Assembly (NCBI GenBank): GCA_013339895.1
Contig: JABACO010000001.1
Coordinates: forward strand, 9,738,515-9,802,514
Origin: Ephydatia muelleri
Lineage: Eukaryota > Porifera > Demospongiae > Spongillida > Spongillidae
Length of the DNA stretch: 64,000 nt
Direction of reading: 5' to 3'
The translations under genes and the position numbers were made by a program. Under the pieces are notes generated by a model that saw only the letters and a list, made by a program, of their open reading frames with translations, did no database searches and had not been told where the DNA came from. This document shows, in pieces, positions 17,101 through 28,100 of the stretch. Every line of letters begins with the position of its first letter. Within the stretch, counting starts at the first letter, position 1.

Positions 17101-20100
17101 ACAGTGATGCCGTCTTTTTCATGATCTGTAGTCAATAAAGGAAACTGTTACTCCAATTTTTTCCACAGTTGTGTTTCCAGCATGTCTGCCTATCCATGTT
17201 GGCTATTGCAGCAGGGGGCAGTATGTTTAACCTGCCTTATTCTGCACAATACCGTACAAAGTCAGACACTTTACTGCAGACATCCGGGGGCAAATGTTGT
17301 TTTCATGCTTATGGTAAAAACTCAATCACGCATGAAAGGATCGGTCCAACCTCTACTGGCTTAAAAATCTGGATCCTGTATCATCTGTTTTCCCTGTGAC
17401 GCTATTGATTGTCGTGTGACCCGTAGATGTTTCTCTCTCTACGAAATGACCCAATCAGCAAGGCTACTTTCTACATCGTAGTGCACAGCCTTTTGACCTC
17501 CTCCACGTAACCTTTTCTTCCTACTAACTATCGTTCATTTCTTTCTGTATGCAACCGCCTCCACTGCCGTATCTGCTTCTCATCTATATGCAACTTATGT
17601 GCTACAATCCTATTTCCTTCACATTCAGCCTGCAATGGGTATTAGGTCTGTGTAAATATACGTGGGTGCATAACTCCATGTATGGTAGGAAGGTTATAAA
17701 AAGTGGAGGGGCTGAAAATAATTAAGGGCAGGGTGAGGGAGGAGGGGCTTGCTTGTGGTACTACTCATGTATAAAATCTTTGCTGGAGAGTAGAGCCACT
17801 AACACAGTTTGCCACACTGGTTATGTGATTCTGAAGCAGTTGTGTGCCTACCTATCGACGATTATAACTTTAAAGCTGGTAACATTTGCAGTTGTGCTGG
17901 GCATCATTCTTCTACAGGGATTTATTGCAACGCACCAAGCACCAACACTTTAGTCGACTTACCTCATCAGCCATAAAGTATTCAGATCATATCATTAAAA
18001 ACTGGGGAAAGGGGGGGGGGGGGGGGTACTTAGCCCATACTTGTGGAGAGCTATAGCACAATTGGGGGATGAGATGCGTGAATATATTGCGTGAGGCATT
18101 ATTGATGTACATCATGTTAATTTTAATACAAATGCCTTCCCTTGTGATCCTTTGGTGTTAAAATTCATTAGTAGGAATCCAAATGCGATAAAAATGTGTA
18201 AAAAACGTAACATTGTTGTAGCATAGTTGCACAATTGATATACAGTAAGCAAAACTCTGCGCACCTTTTCACTCTACTCTTGTTCCAATTCGCTCTTGAC
18301 TCAGGTTTGTTCATCTTGTTATTAGTGTCGATGGATTCATCGTGAAACGGGCAGAAAAATTGTTTTGCGTAGTGTATTGATAGCAGAATAGTGCACCGTA
18401 ATCAAATATCGAATTTCAAACACTATGAAAATTTTTTAATGTGGGTACAATTGTGTCCTAAATAGAAGCCGCGGCTTGTAATATGGTACTCTGAATGAAG
18501 CGGGAGCCACAAGTGCTGGTAAGGCCAAAGTTCACAAGCACAATACCAATAATCCGAAGTGCAGAGAGCTAGGTTTGGCCTTGGTGGTAGAGACCTATGG
18601 TTGTTTGGGTGAAGAAGTGCAGTGCTCAATTTCGCCCGCCTGGCTTTGCAACTGCAGTATATCTACCAGAGGCTTAACCTCACCTTAGTTTGCTGTACCT
18701 TGCTCTCTCGTGCAAGATTTCTGCAGAGGACAAGGGTTGAAGGGGGTTTAGCAGTGTGAGTGCGCATGCAACTTAGATTTTGTGGCAGACCGGTATTTAG
18801 CCTTTATCCATGCTTGTGCATTACCATACAATAATAATAATAATAATGTAGGTGTTCTTGATGTAATCCATCATTGAATAAACGAATAATTTCTTCCTAA
18901 ATGTACAAACTTGTTTATCAAGTCTTTATTTTATTACCCGCAGATCACCAGACGGAACTAACAGAGAAGAGAATGCTAGTAGTGAAACTAAAGCAAATGT
19001 TGACCAAAACTTTGCTCTTTCTGGAAAACTGACAGCAGAGACCAACACTTATAGAGTAAGGATGTTTGTTGTGTTCACATTAATTAGTGTCTTCCACTGT
19101 AAATTCAAATCAACATCTTAGGGAGTTGTAATCATGTACAGTGAACCTCCTGAGGCAAAGATTCCAAAAACTAGATGGCGACTGTACCCATTTAAGGAAA
19201 ATGAATCGCTTTGTAAGTTATCTGTATAATTTAACTAGTTAATACTTGTGTGCAGACTCATCATTTTAATTTCTATAGCAACACTTTATATTCACAGACA
19301 AAGTGCATATCTTATTGGAAGAGACAGAAGAGTGAGTATTAAGTTGGGAGTTAACATGTATATTGTAAGGTACATTCGTTGCGAGAAAATTATTTGTATA
19401 CACACTCTTCGGTGCTTACAGTTGGTATCCATTTCTAAATGAAGTCAGTAGAATTAGACTATAGTTTAATCTCAATTATTTTATCTCTAATATTTGATTT
19501 TGACATTCTCAGAGGCATATTGCTTTGTAGAAGACATTTAAGACTTGTAGAATATTACAAAATATTTTAATCCCGAAATAAAAACATGCATAAGGTCCCT
19601 TTTCACTGCAATGATTCAATTTGTGTTTTATATTTTACTCTTTAAGATCCGTTTTATTGTGGTTTTTCATCACTAGATTGTTGATATACCCATTGATCAC
19701 CCATCATGTTCAAAGCAACATGCTGTACTCCAGTACAGGCTAGTGCAATATGAAAAGAAGGATGGCAGTGTAGGAAGAAGAGTCAGGTGTGTGATGTATA
19801 GAAGCAACAGCTGCATGTAATTTAGTGTTCGAGTGTATCTTATATTACAGGCCGTACATCATAGATCTTAATGCAGTGAATGGAACATTTGTGAATAACC
19901 AAAGAATCGAATCTGCAAGATATGTAGAACTGAAGGAAAAGGTACTTACACATGAACATACACTTCTTTGTGACCAAACAAAATGTGCAACATATAGTAG
20001 GAAATATTCTATAAATTGAAAATCTAAAAACACAAAATATGTTTTGTGATTATTATAATTATTCTTTTTTCAGGATGTTTTGAAGTTTGGCTTCAGTTCT

Positions 20101-20199
20101 CGAGAATATGTTATGTTGCATGAGAACTCGAAAGATGAGGAACAAGATGATTCGGGTAATGAAAGTGCACCACCACCAGCAGCTGTCACTATGGAGTAA
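11110..20199 (+). CDS. SNIP1: Smad nuclear-interacting protein 1 (FHA-domain RNA-processing factor)
   Basis: Nuclear FHA protein of the spliceosome-linked RES/SNIP1 group. Nine exons join in frame: 11110-11183, 11806-11842, 12286-12538, 18952-19055, 19122-19212, 19279-19331, 19677-19786, 19851-19941 and 20074-20199, giving 312 residues. The N-terminal half is rich in Arg/Ser/Lys/Glu/Asp with repeated RSHD-type motifs (RSRSRSPRR; KRSHD, CRSHD, KRSHN, KRSRD). The FHA domain follows from about residue 157: GVVIMYSEPPEAKIPKTRWR, LIGRDRR (198-204), HPSCSKQHA (212-220) and NGTFVNN (251-257). These keep the phosphothreonine-contact Arg, Ser and Asn. The tail is acidic. The exon 4 acceptor is the AG at 18950-18951: the earlier AG at 18942-18943 leads to a stop in the incoming phase. 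Intron 3 is 6.4 kb and full of mobile DNA, while the other introns are 66-742 bp. Human SNIP1 is longer, mainly in its N-terminal low-complexity part. Confidence 0.93.
12539..13399. other. SNIP1 intron 3, 5' portion
   Basis: No gene is seen. A TG run followed by a G-rich purine tract (about 13002-13038, with runs of up to 11 G) is the only marked feature; it could form a G-quadruplex on the sense strand of the SNIP1 transcript. Confidence 0.5.
13400..15802 (+). mobile_element. Decayed non-LTR-type reverse-transcriptase element, 5' portion
   Basis: A pseudogenic retroelement lies in the sense direction in SNIP1 intron 3. In different frames I read, in order: RHIPQNARPSLARVL and LFMLPKCVLQAFNRGG (upstream region); KIDLRDAFNEVSQQALLEE (about 14362-14418); GVQQPGDPLGLLLFSLVLHK (RT motif, about 14515-14575); WYMYLDDGTLAGP (14636-14674), the catalytic YLDDG box; INTTKCELFSRG; GGLGLRRLALHCSAAYLAS; and near the 3' end a Cys/His finger CPYCPD...GHHAVTC followed by HNSLRDVF and PNWTTGKP. 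Frames shift several times and stops interrupt it, for example TAG at 15781, so it is dead. It is interrupted at 15802 by a pogo/Tigger element and resumes at 18489. The left border is approximate. Confidence 0.85.
15803..16257 (+). repeat. Left terminal inverted repeat of the Tigger element
   Basis: Shares with the right arm GAAATTCGATATTTGATTAC, CACTACGCAAAACAATTTTT, TTTTATCGCATTTGGATT and further blocks, at roughly 80-85% identity by eye with small gaps. Confidence 0.8.
16450..17640 (-). pseudogene. Broken pogo/Tigger transposase
   Basis: Reading the minus strand, in order: an N-terminal helix-turn-helix-like segment (EGNRIVAHKLHIDEKQIRQW, about 17575-17634); ASRGWTDPFMRD-like sequence; NMDRQT (first DDE aspartate region, where the family usually has NMDET); LLTTDHEKDGITVCLSALAS; NGWMNETVTAEWVKQIWG; LVWDIYKCH (second Asp); VQPADVNWNASFKAAYRNYM (third Asp); and an acidic tail DVDSDEFQEE. 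Several stops and frameshifts separate these pieces, the longest open stretch being 16631-17005. It is not a working gene. Confidence 0.85.
18061..18486 (-). repeat. Right terminal inverted repeat of the Tigger element
   Basis: Reverse-complement partner of 15803-16257. It lacks a stretch of about 30 bp and several bases at the tip relative to the left arm. Confidence 0.8.
18487..18849 (+). mobile_element. Decayed reverse-transcriptase element, 3' portion and (AAT)n tail
   Basis: Continues the retroelement of 13400-15802. In the same frame, after removal of the Tigger element, it reads LNSNTLNEAGATSAGKAK, then CRELGLALVVETYGCLGEE, a conserved C-terminal block of this element family. It ends with an (AAT)n run at about 18830-18848, which looks like a non-LTR 3' tail. 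Confidence 0.75.
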
Positions 20200-20460
20200 C
20201 TGCATTTGGTCTTGTCTTGTATTTTTGTGTACAGTAAGGATCTGTTGTTGTTATTGGTGTTTTGTATTGTCAAACATGCTATTACTCGTATATTGACCAC
20301 TCATTCTCTTGAAGCTGCAATTCAGTAGTGCTGGAAACGGTGCTGCCACTAACACGGATATAGTTTCAAAGGCAACCACGTGTTGCATGCAACTCGTAGT
20401 AAATTCAGTCATGGTTCATGTCATTGTGTGAATTTATAGAGCACGTGAGCACATCGTTAA

Positions 20461-21745
20461 ATGGCTACACGCGTACGAAAAATGTCATGGTTCTTCTGTT
20501 GCCTTGCTATTGTTTGTATTTGCTATGCAGCCAGAAGCAGCAAAGATATTCTGTCGAATATTCTACACTATGAGAGGTTAGAGTTGTGCGCCAGGGGAAA
20601 TTACCGTAACTGGCTTGCATGAGGAGCACAAATTAAAGATTATGATAACACCGTATGTTATATTCTTCTGCTTTTTCAGGTATTTGCATAGTAAGACACA
20701 ACTAGATGATTTTCAGCACCTTGCTGTATTTGAAGGGAACCAATTGAGCACCGACAAACCTTCGATAGTGGAAATAAAATTTTACGAAACGTACCAGCCT
20801 TTAATTAAAGCTACTTTACCGCACAATAGTGCATTCAAGCCAATTTACATCCTCGAAAAACAGAAGTGGGTTATGGAGTTACACACGTTGCTTTTAAGAA
20901 GGAAAATGAAATCTGTGGTCTTGACTACTTCCACTTGGGGATGTGCCACTCAGCTTTTGCGATGGTTGATTTCAGCACGTCTTGTAGCTGCTCCGCCACT
21001 GGACAACATCTTAGTTCTCTCATATGACAAAATGGTCCACGATTTATTACTGAAAAGGAACTTTACAACACTCTATTTGAATGTCTCAGAAATCTTTCAC
21101 AACCCGTCAGTTGGTGCTAAAAACAGAATATTTTTGTCTCGCTTGTTAGTGATTCAAGTGATTAATAACTGGGGCATTAGTGTATTTCATTGTGATACTG
21201 ATGCATTGCTTTTGAAGAATCCGTTCAAGATGTTTGAGAAGCACCCTGATGCAAGTATTATAGCCAGCCGAGGACGGTTTCCATTTGAGCTTGGTGAGAA
21301 TGGACCATGGAAATACACTGCATGCATGGGAGCCATACTGTTTAGAGGTTCGCCTCATACAGATGTATTTTGGATGGCTGTACATTCGATGAATGTAACG
21401 TCTTTTGATGATCAAGTTCGAATTAATTATGCAATGAAAATGCTAAATATCATTTGGACATCTGAACAGTGGAGGGACAGTGATCCAAATATTGCAACTG
21501 GTGCAAATGGTTTTAAGATTGTTATTCTACCATCTCTTGTAGTTTGCAGAGAAACATGCATGGCTAACAATCAAAACAGCTATTATATTTGGCATTCAAA
21601 GAAAAAGTTGCACTTTAACTTTAACCTCACAAATCATGAAATACTGATCTCCACAACCAACGAAAACAATGTGATTGGTGATGATTGGCTGAGAAAATGG
21701 AGGTCTGGGATTAATAACTTCAATCATTATTCTTGCGATGCATAA
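20461..21745 (+). CDS. Putative Golgi glycosyltransferase, nucleotide-diphospho-sugar transferase domain
   Basis: Two exons (20461-20576, 20680-21745; donor AG|GTTAGA, acceptor TTTTTCAG|G) encode 393 residues. The N-terminus has a short basic tail, then a hydrophobic segment (about residues 10-24, WFFCCLAIVCICYAA), as in a type II Golgi membrane enzyme. The lumenal domain resembles the DXD family PF03407 (nucleotide-diphospho-sugar transferase): FHCDTDALLLKNPF puts the metal-binding DTD at 211-213. It is followed by ACMGAILFRGSP, FDDQ, and near the end a YIWHSKKK segment. Sugar donor and acceptor cannot be told. The start is the first ATG in frame and gives the membrane anchor. A candidate poly(A) signal AATAAA is at 22008-22013. 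It converges with the fucosyltransferase-like gene at 22412-23746. Confidence 0.82.
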
Positions 21746-22111
21746 GTTGTCTGACACACCATAATCATTGTTTTTTGCCAGCTCTTGTCTTGTGTTGGCA
21801 ATCAAAAAGGAATGCATCTGATGCCATTACTATATATTCACATAATTGCCACATTTCATTACGCTGTGTCTTCGTTGCAATTCCAAATTTTTCTGTACCT
21901 ATCAATTGTTTGAACTTGTTTACTTAAAAGTTTTACTACAGAAGTGTATTCAGTCATGCAACTGGGTAAATGTTTTGCACATTTATTGACTATGCAATAT
22001 TTTTCAAAATAAAAGCATGCACTAAATTTAGGCTCTGTAGTATATATTGGCGTAGTCTAAATTTTGTACATGTACTGTATGTGCTAGATACCATTCAATA
22101 CCACAATAGTA

Positions 22112-22366
22112 TTTGGGACATTTTCCGTGAAAATTGCCCCACGGTTAAAATGTTATAAAAATGCATCGCGTTTGAATCGCTATAACTTCCCAACGGATAA
22201 CGCTATCGATTTTTTATTTTCAACACTTCATACTGCACCATTTCACTATGAAGTGTTGAAAATAGAAAGTCGATAGCGTTATCCGTTGGGAAGTTATAGC
22301 GATTCAAACGCGATGCATTTTGTAACATTTTAACCGTGGGGCAAGTTTCGCGGAAACTGTCCCATT
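22112..22366. mobile_element. Large foldback element (about 120-bp arms) between convergent genes
   Basis: An almost perfect inverted repeat: the left arm (about 22112-22230) and right arm (about 22247-22366) share GCCCCACGGTTAAAATGTTA, GCATCGCGTTTGAATCGCTA, CTTCCCAACGGATAACGCTA and CAACACTTCA in inverted order. The loop is about 16 nt. It has no coding capacity. It lies between the 3' ends of two convergent glycosyltransferase genes and may lie in one or both 3' UTRs. A MITE is most likely. Confidence 0.85.
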
Positions 22367-22411
22367 TTAAATAAATATCTCATACTTACACATAACAATC
22401 AAAATAGAAAT

Positions 22412-23746
22412 TTATTTTTTGTCCATTGCATGGCCAATTCGTTTGGGCCTCGTCCAACATGCAGGTAAGCGGTAAATTCTGTTGGGTGTCATGAAGCATA
22501 GTTCACTAGAAAAGGTCGAAAATCCACTGGCTGCACGTACCATCATAAAGGAACGTGCAAGTAGCACCATGTCTATCCATAGTCCTAAAAACTCATCATC
22601 AGCCGAAGTCCAGCTCTTTCTCTTGTCTGGATGTACTATTGTGATGTTGTGAACTGTTTTTACTCTTTTACCATATTGACCTAAGACCCAGTTTTTAGCA
22701 TTGTACGAGTCAGTGGCGAGAAATATAGGTGATCCTCTTTTAATATAGTTATCTGCCACACTAATAGCACACTTCATACTAACTGCCCACTGTTTCTTTT
22801 CTTGCAATATTTTTTTGGGAGTGTTGCCAGGTGATTCTTGAATACTCAATCCTTCGAACCCAGTTCGCAAATGAATTGCTAAGTAACGTTGGTTGGACAA
22901 GCCTAATGAGCTTAATGCTTCCTGGGCTTTAGTAATTAGTGGCTCTGAAAATTTAAAAAGAAAATTATGCAAAATGCCATTTAAGACAGCCTTGTCTTCA
23001 GCCGATTTCAGTGCGACTTCTTGCATGTATTTCTTTAATTCATGGCTGCAATCATGCAGCAGATTGCCAACTTGAGAAGAGACAGTTATATAGGTCTTAT
23101 TGCTGAACAGCAATGACAGAAGTGATGAATTGCAAATTGAACCTTTTACTATTATGTACTCATTAGAGTTGGAAGTTGCAGATTGAAATGCTGAATACCA
23201 GTCAATCTGGTTAGGTTCTAAATATAAATCCATCATTCTTCTGTTTAAATCATCCAGGTAAATCCCAAAGACTCGGTTTGTTATTACAGACAGTAGAAAA
23301 ATTTGCTCCATTGCACGAATGCGAGCTCCCATTCCAGAACATACGCCTTCACAAGACCAAACTAGAGTCCTGCAGCTTTCTGAGATCGAGTTGTTCATAT
23401 TCAGTATCTGTGCGTCGTGAAATTGTTTATAAACTCTGAGCACAGAAGTAAAAGACGTCCATTTTTTACCGATCTTTGGTGATTCAGGACAAAATTTGTC
23501 ACGGCCACTGCGTGCAAATTCCGAAGCCAGATCTTTGATGCCGTCGTTGTCGTCTTTTGTCAAACCAATCAAAATGTACGCTATTATCATGGAGACAATG
23601 ATTGCAACGATTATACGCCACTTTCGCATTGCAGCTTTCCGTTCAATTAATACTCCTACACAGCCAAAAGTAATTTTCTGTGCCGTAATTTTCTTATAAT
23701 TTTGTATCGTGTAATTATTACAATCCGGAACATATCCGTTCAACAC
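22412..23746 (-). CDS. Putative fucosyltransferase-like type II membrane protein
   Basis: Single-exon ORF of 444 codons. A second in-frame Met at residue 40 (codon at 23629-23627) sits just before the membrane anchor WRIIVAIIVSMIIAYILIGL (43-62) and may be the true start, giving 405 residues. The lumenal part opens with LVWSCEGVCSGMGARIRAME (128-147), like the Cys-Gly-Gly-Leu-Gly-Asp-Arg segment that opens GT-B fucosyltransferase domains. It later shows LAIHLRTG (289-296), resembling the His-x-Arg donor-site motif of alpha-1,2/alpha-1,6/O-fucosyltransferases. A conserved end follows: FLGLWIDMVLLARSFMMVRA, SGFSTFSSELCF. The exact family and substrate are not clear. An AATAAA overlaps the stop codon on the coding strand. 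Confidence 0.72.
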   Translation of the reverse strand: MLNGYVPDCNNYTIQNYKKITAQKITFGCVGVLIERKAAMRKWRIIVAIIVSMIIAYILIGLTKDDNDGIKDLASEFARSGRDKFCPESPKIGKKWTSFTSVLRVYKQFHDAQILNMNNSISESCRTLVWSCEGVCSGMGARIRAMEQIFLLSVITNRVFGIYLDDLNRRMMDLYLEPNQIDWYSAFQSATSNSNEYIIVKGSICNSSLLSLLFSNKTYITVSSQVGNLLHDCSHELKKYMQEVALKSAEDKAVLNGILHNFLFKFSEPLITKAQEALSSLGLSNQRYLAIHLRTGFEGLSIQESPGNTPKKILQEKKQWAVSMKCAISVADNYIKRGSPIFLATDSYNAKNWVLGQYGKRVKTVHNITIVHPDKRKSWTSADDEFLGLWIDMVLLARSFMMVRAASGFSTFSSELCFMTPNRIYRLPACWTRPKRIGHAMDKK

Positions 23747-25172
23747 GACATATGGAAATAATGGTACAGATTGTCTAGCATTTTGTTACATATATGTTTC
23801 ACATTTTGTACCGAACTGTAATAACATTATGACCCATATATGCCATTTATGCTACAAATATGGTTATCATACTATATTGTACAGCATGACATGTATGGTA
23901 CATATTGTACAAATTTGGTTTTGTTGTCTCGTCCCATCTTCTAGTGGTGATGTAATCCAACCAGCCTATATTGGTCTGGGTACGAGACTATAAACATCTG
24001 ATTATTGGCATCACATATCCTGAACTAACTAGAATATATATTTACTTATTTGAACCTATAAATCATTACTTACCTGTCTGTTATAGTGATAATTATCTTA
24101 TAGTTTACAATAGACTATAATTATAATTAATGATATAAAATAAACACATACACTTGATTGATAACAATATTATTATATTGCATCAGTGAGGAAAATGAGG
24201 GAATAATCCATGCCGTGTCCACTTGTCCATTTTACTCCGGCCCCACTCAAGCAAAGGTTTGTAGCATGTAGGATAGCAAAAGCCATTCTGGCACGAATCT
24301 ATCCCATGACTTCAGAATGTGATTTTTCCCACTTCAGTGCAATTTGGTCACCCAGATGCCTCATTAAGTATATTTGCACCATAGCCTAAGACCCCATCAA
24401 CAGAAACTACAAAGGGAGTAAATCATGTACATCTGTCTTCCTTCAACAGCTGCTGATTCTTAACCTGTTCTTCTGAGCATAGTAGCTTCAACAGTGTGGC
24501 TGGCATAAGAATGGGTGACAGTGTCTACAATATAAACATCTAGCAACGCCGCAGTTGTGGCTGCGACACTCCTCGTGTATGCTGAGGTCAGTAATCAAAG
24601 TACCATGATCTACCTTTGACATTATCTGCTTCATGCACAATGGGTTCTCTTGCAACATAGCATTTCACTATGGCGCTAAGTAACAAGCCCACCTTTTTTG
24701 AAGTTCAGAGCATGTTGAAGCTGAATTTATCACCAAATTTATCACAATAAGTTTAAGAAGAAGTCTATAGTAACGCATCCCTAAATTCTACAGGAAGAGA
24801 GATCAAGTGGTGGCATGCAATTGGCATAACAGTAAGCCATACAGATGAATAGGTCATCACTTTTGTATCTACTATTCCACAGTAAAAATCGCTAATTGTC
24901 ACACGGAGCGATCCACATAACTGCAACCATATGTAGATATCATAGGACAATTAAGGTAAATTTCCAATCTGAATTGTGTCACAAGTTATATATACTAAAC
25001 AAACACAAAAATAATAATACATGCATGCATGAATTATTGATGGAAAAACAAAATACAAGTAGCAAATTGTAATGCTGAATACCAGACAGCCTCTAAATTT
25101 AGTTTGTTGATGTGAACAACCGTATTCATGATTACCGCCCACTCAGTACAGTGTAATCGTGTAAACGCAGAA
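23747..25172. other. Intergenic region between divergent genes, with a retroelement relic
   Basis: Contains the upstream regions of the fucosyltransferase-like gene (left) and AMT (right). A short inverted pair GTCTCGT...ACGAGAC lies near 23928-23990. No intact gene is seen; the relic at about 24200-24740 is listed separately. Confidence 0.55.
24200..24740 (-). pseudogene. Relic of a retroelement-type coding sequence
   Basis: The minus strand holds coding-like fragments broken by stops. One reads LMRHLGDQIALKWEKSHSEV, a stop, then IRARMAFAILHATNLCLSGA. This resembles a conserved C-terminal segment of mobile-element reverse transcriptases in cnidarians and sponges (pattern 'RLAELIA.K...YS.VM..IR.RL.FALLR..LLCLRG'). 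Upstream fragments (IMSKVDHGTLITD; CGVARCL) are weaker. This is assigned from memory of the pattern, so the family is tentative. Confidence 0.45.
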
Positions 25173-28100
25173 ATGAACTGTGTACGCATCTTGAGCAGAT
25201 GGAAGCAGCAAATCGTAATTGGAGCTCGATACTATTGCGAAGTACGTCAGAACGTTCATAGTCGTTTTTATTTATTTGTGATCATCAATATGTCTATCTT
25301 CAGCACACTGGCGAATTAAAAAGGACCGCGCTTTATGATTTTCATGTATCTCATGGTGGTCGTATGGTCCCTTTTGCTGGTTGGTCTATGCCGCTACAAT
25401 ACGAGGAGCTGTCGATCATTAATTCGACTCACCACACCAGGAAAGCTGCTTCCCTATTCGATGTTTCTCACATGCTGCAAGTACGCTTTCTGTTAATGTG
25501 AAGGCACGGTATTTGTAATAACTACCTTCATAATAGCTGCAGGTCACAGGAAAAGATTCTCTGAAGTTTCTAGAATTGGTTTCTGTTGCTGATTTGCAAG
25601 CATTAGAAAATGGAGCGGGTAGGTGCTCTAGAGATAGTAGTAGAGCCCTTCTGGTACCATTGTACAGTACAATTCATTGACACTAGCAGTGCTTGGATGA
25701 TTAATATTATATATTTGTTATTAAATGTTGGTGTGTTTGAGCAAAAAAAAATTCAACTTTCGCAGATGAATGACTGTTCAATCAGTAACACCTAGCTTTT
25801 AAATAAACATAATCCTATTTGAAATCAAGTGGTCTGTCATGGATAATTTGGTCCTAACTTGAAATGGTCTGGGTAACCAAAACAAATTGCCTGAAATGCT
25901 CTGCCTGACCAAAAGTTGTGGTGTGAAATGGTCCAGTAGACCAGCAATTGCTGCCTGAAATTATCCTACCCGTATCATTTTGGTCTGTCAGGTCACCCAA
26001 AATATCACCCCAATAGCCATGTCCTTAAATTATCTGGGACACAGTCTGTTATAATGCCATTATCATTAAGATAAAATATCAAGGTAAGGATCATGGTGGA
26101 CAGACTGATGGACCATTTTGGGTTGCCTGAAATAGACTGCCTCCATTGTATAGCCAGGCTTAGACTATCCTTTTTTCCCCCTCATACTGTCCATATGATA
26201 ATGATGTAGCCTATTATCCTTTTCAATGCCACTTAAAATTACTGACCAGATTAGCCATTTCCGCTTCATCCTTTTGTAAAGTTCATCATTCTGCAACATC
26301 GACGTGTTTGTGTTCACTGTGCAGCCATCAGGGTATTTGCCACTCATTGTATAAAAGTAGTAAGCTACCTTCATTTGAATCGTGTTCCGACATGATGGAG
26401 TGCAATACATACAACATGTGGCAAAAAATTATGCACCTGACCAATACATCTCTGTCTACCGGATATATTTACACAACATGATTTGGTCCAGTTGGACATA
26501 AAATTGGAGTGGAGCAAACAATTAGTGACAGGTACACTTATAAAATGTTGCTGGATTTTGAATTGGTGTGACCTGTCCGGTACCTTTTAAATTTTAAATT
26601 AAGCGTACAAATGATCTTTTGCTGCACTACTAAAATTGTTGAAAAAGCTTCAGATATTCTTTATTGCTGTTATTTACAACAGATGGTATTAAAAATGTTC
26701 AGTAGTCTTTTGTATTCCATTGATGGTTTATTATTATTGTCTACAATCATATCAAATTGTGTAGCATACTGATATTGTGTTCATGAGCACAGCATGTACA
26801 TGCATTACAACTATCTTACATTTATAGCTACCTTGTCTGTCTTGACATCGCCCAGTGGAGGAATTCTTGATGACTGCATAATAACAAAGGATGGGCCAAA
26901 CTCTTTTTTTGTTGTTTCGAATGCTGGTCGAGCTGATCATGATTGGTCCCACCTTATGGTTTGTGTTTGTGTGTAGTTTGTGCCTTGAATTTGTATGTTT
27001 GCCCATAGAACCAATTAAACTTCTGGCATGGATCCTGATTAACATTCTAAACTTTTACAGAGTTTACTGAAGCAATCGTCTCTTAATGCAACTATTTCTC
27101 GTCTTAGTGAGCGTTCATTGTTAGCACTTCAAGGTATGATATAATGTCCTTTGTATTGGTAATTACTATTTGAATGTCTTCAGGTCCACAAATGGCTTCC
27201 ATTTTGCAGCAAGGTGTCAAAGGGGATTTATCAAAGCTTGCATTTATGCACAGTGCCATAATGGATGTGTTTGGAATCCATGGCTGCAGGGTGTCACGGT
27301 GTGGCTATACTGGTGAAGATGGAGTAGAGGTGAATATTTATTTTGATTGGTTGCATGTACACTGTTTAATATTGTTCTGTATGTTATATGTAGTATAATT
27401 GTGATCATGCCACAATATGAAAGTTAACTTATGTGTTATATACAAAGTCATTGATATACAGTTATGAACTTCAAACAGTTATGTTATTGTTGATCGGATA
27501 CCAAGTATAAATTGTAATTAATGAATTGGAATATTAATAACTAGGCTTTTTAAAAATGTGTAATTGATTTCAGCTAATATATTTCTTGTAGTCATTCTGC
27601 ACATGTGATAAATTGTCACAGCATGAATATTTTCTACTTATTGAGAATATATTGTGTATATCACAATTAACAATACATTGCTGTGCAATGTCAATTTGAC
27701 TTATCGCAGTGACGGTAAATCATGGTTGTTTTTATTAACTTAAGCCTGGTGAAAGTAGGCGATTATTAATGGAGCTAGGATACAAAGATTAATGCACAAT
27801 GTAATAGAATATGTGCATGGAGTACACAATTGGTGTAAGCGTGGTGTTCAATTGAGAGCTACAAGTGCATAGGTTAAATGACTAATGTCCTGAATGTCAT
27901 ATGGTACACCCGGGTGTACAGAAATTCAGATGAATGCCGTTATGCTGTTATTGTGGACCAGCACTGAAATCCAACAGCACACACACGAGCTGAAATAGTT
28001 AAGGCCCTTGTTCAAACCACTAACCAAGGTTTCAACAGCACACACATGAGCTGAAATAGTTAAGGCCCTTGTTCAAACCACTAACTAAGGTTTCAACAGC

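Larger units (their letters stand above)
15803..18486 (-). mobile_element. pogo/Tigger-family DNA transposon with long terminal inverted repeats
   Basis: A 2,684-bp element is bounded by a TA target duplication (15801-15802 and 18487-18488). The left end starts CCGTATTTCCTTGATTACAA; the right end reversed starts CCATATTACAAG, which lacks a few bases. The two ends are inverted copies over more than 400 bp (about 15803-16257 against 18061-18486). The minus strand between them encodes a Tigger-type transposase. A G16 run lies at 18011-18026. Its insertion inside the older retroelement gives relative ages. Confidence 0.88.

Noticed and set aside
16682..17107. 141-codon plus-strand ORF
   Set aside because: Antisense of the Tigger transposase remnant, which is recognisable on the minus strand.
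18942..18951. First AG at 18942-18943 as the SNIP1 exon 4 acceptor
   Set aside because: With the phase left by exon 3 it leads to a stop in the exon. The AG at 18950-18951 keeps the frame and gives the conserved stretch before the FHA domain.
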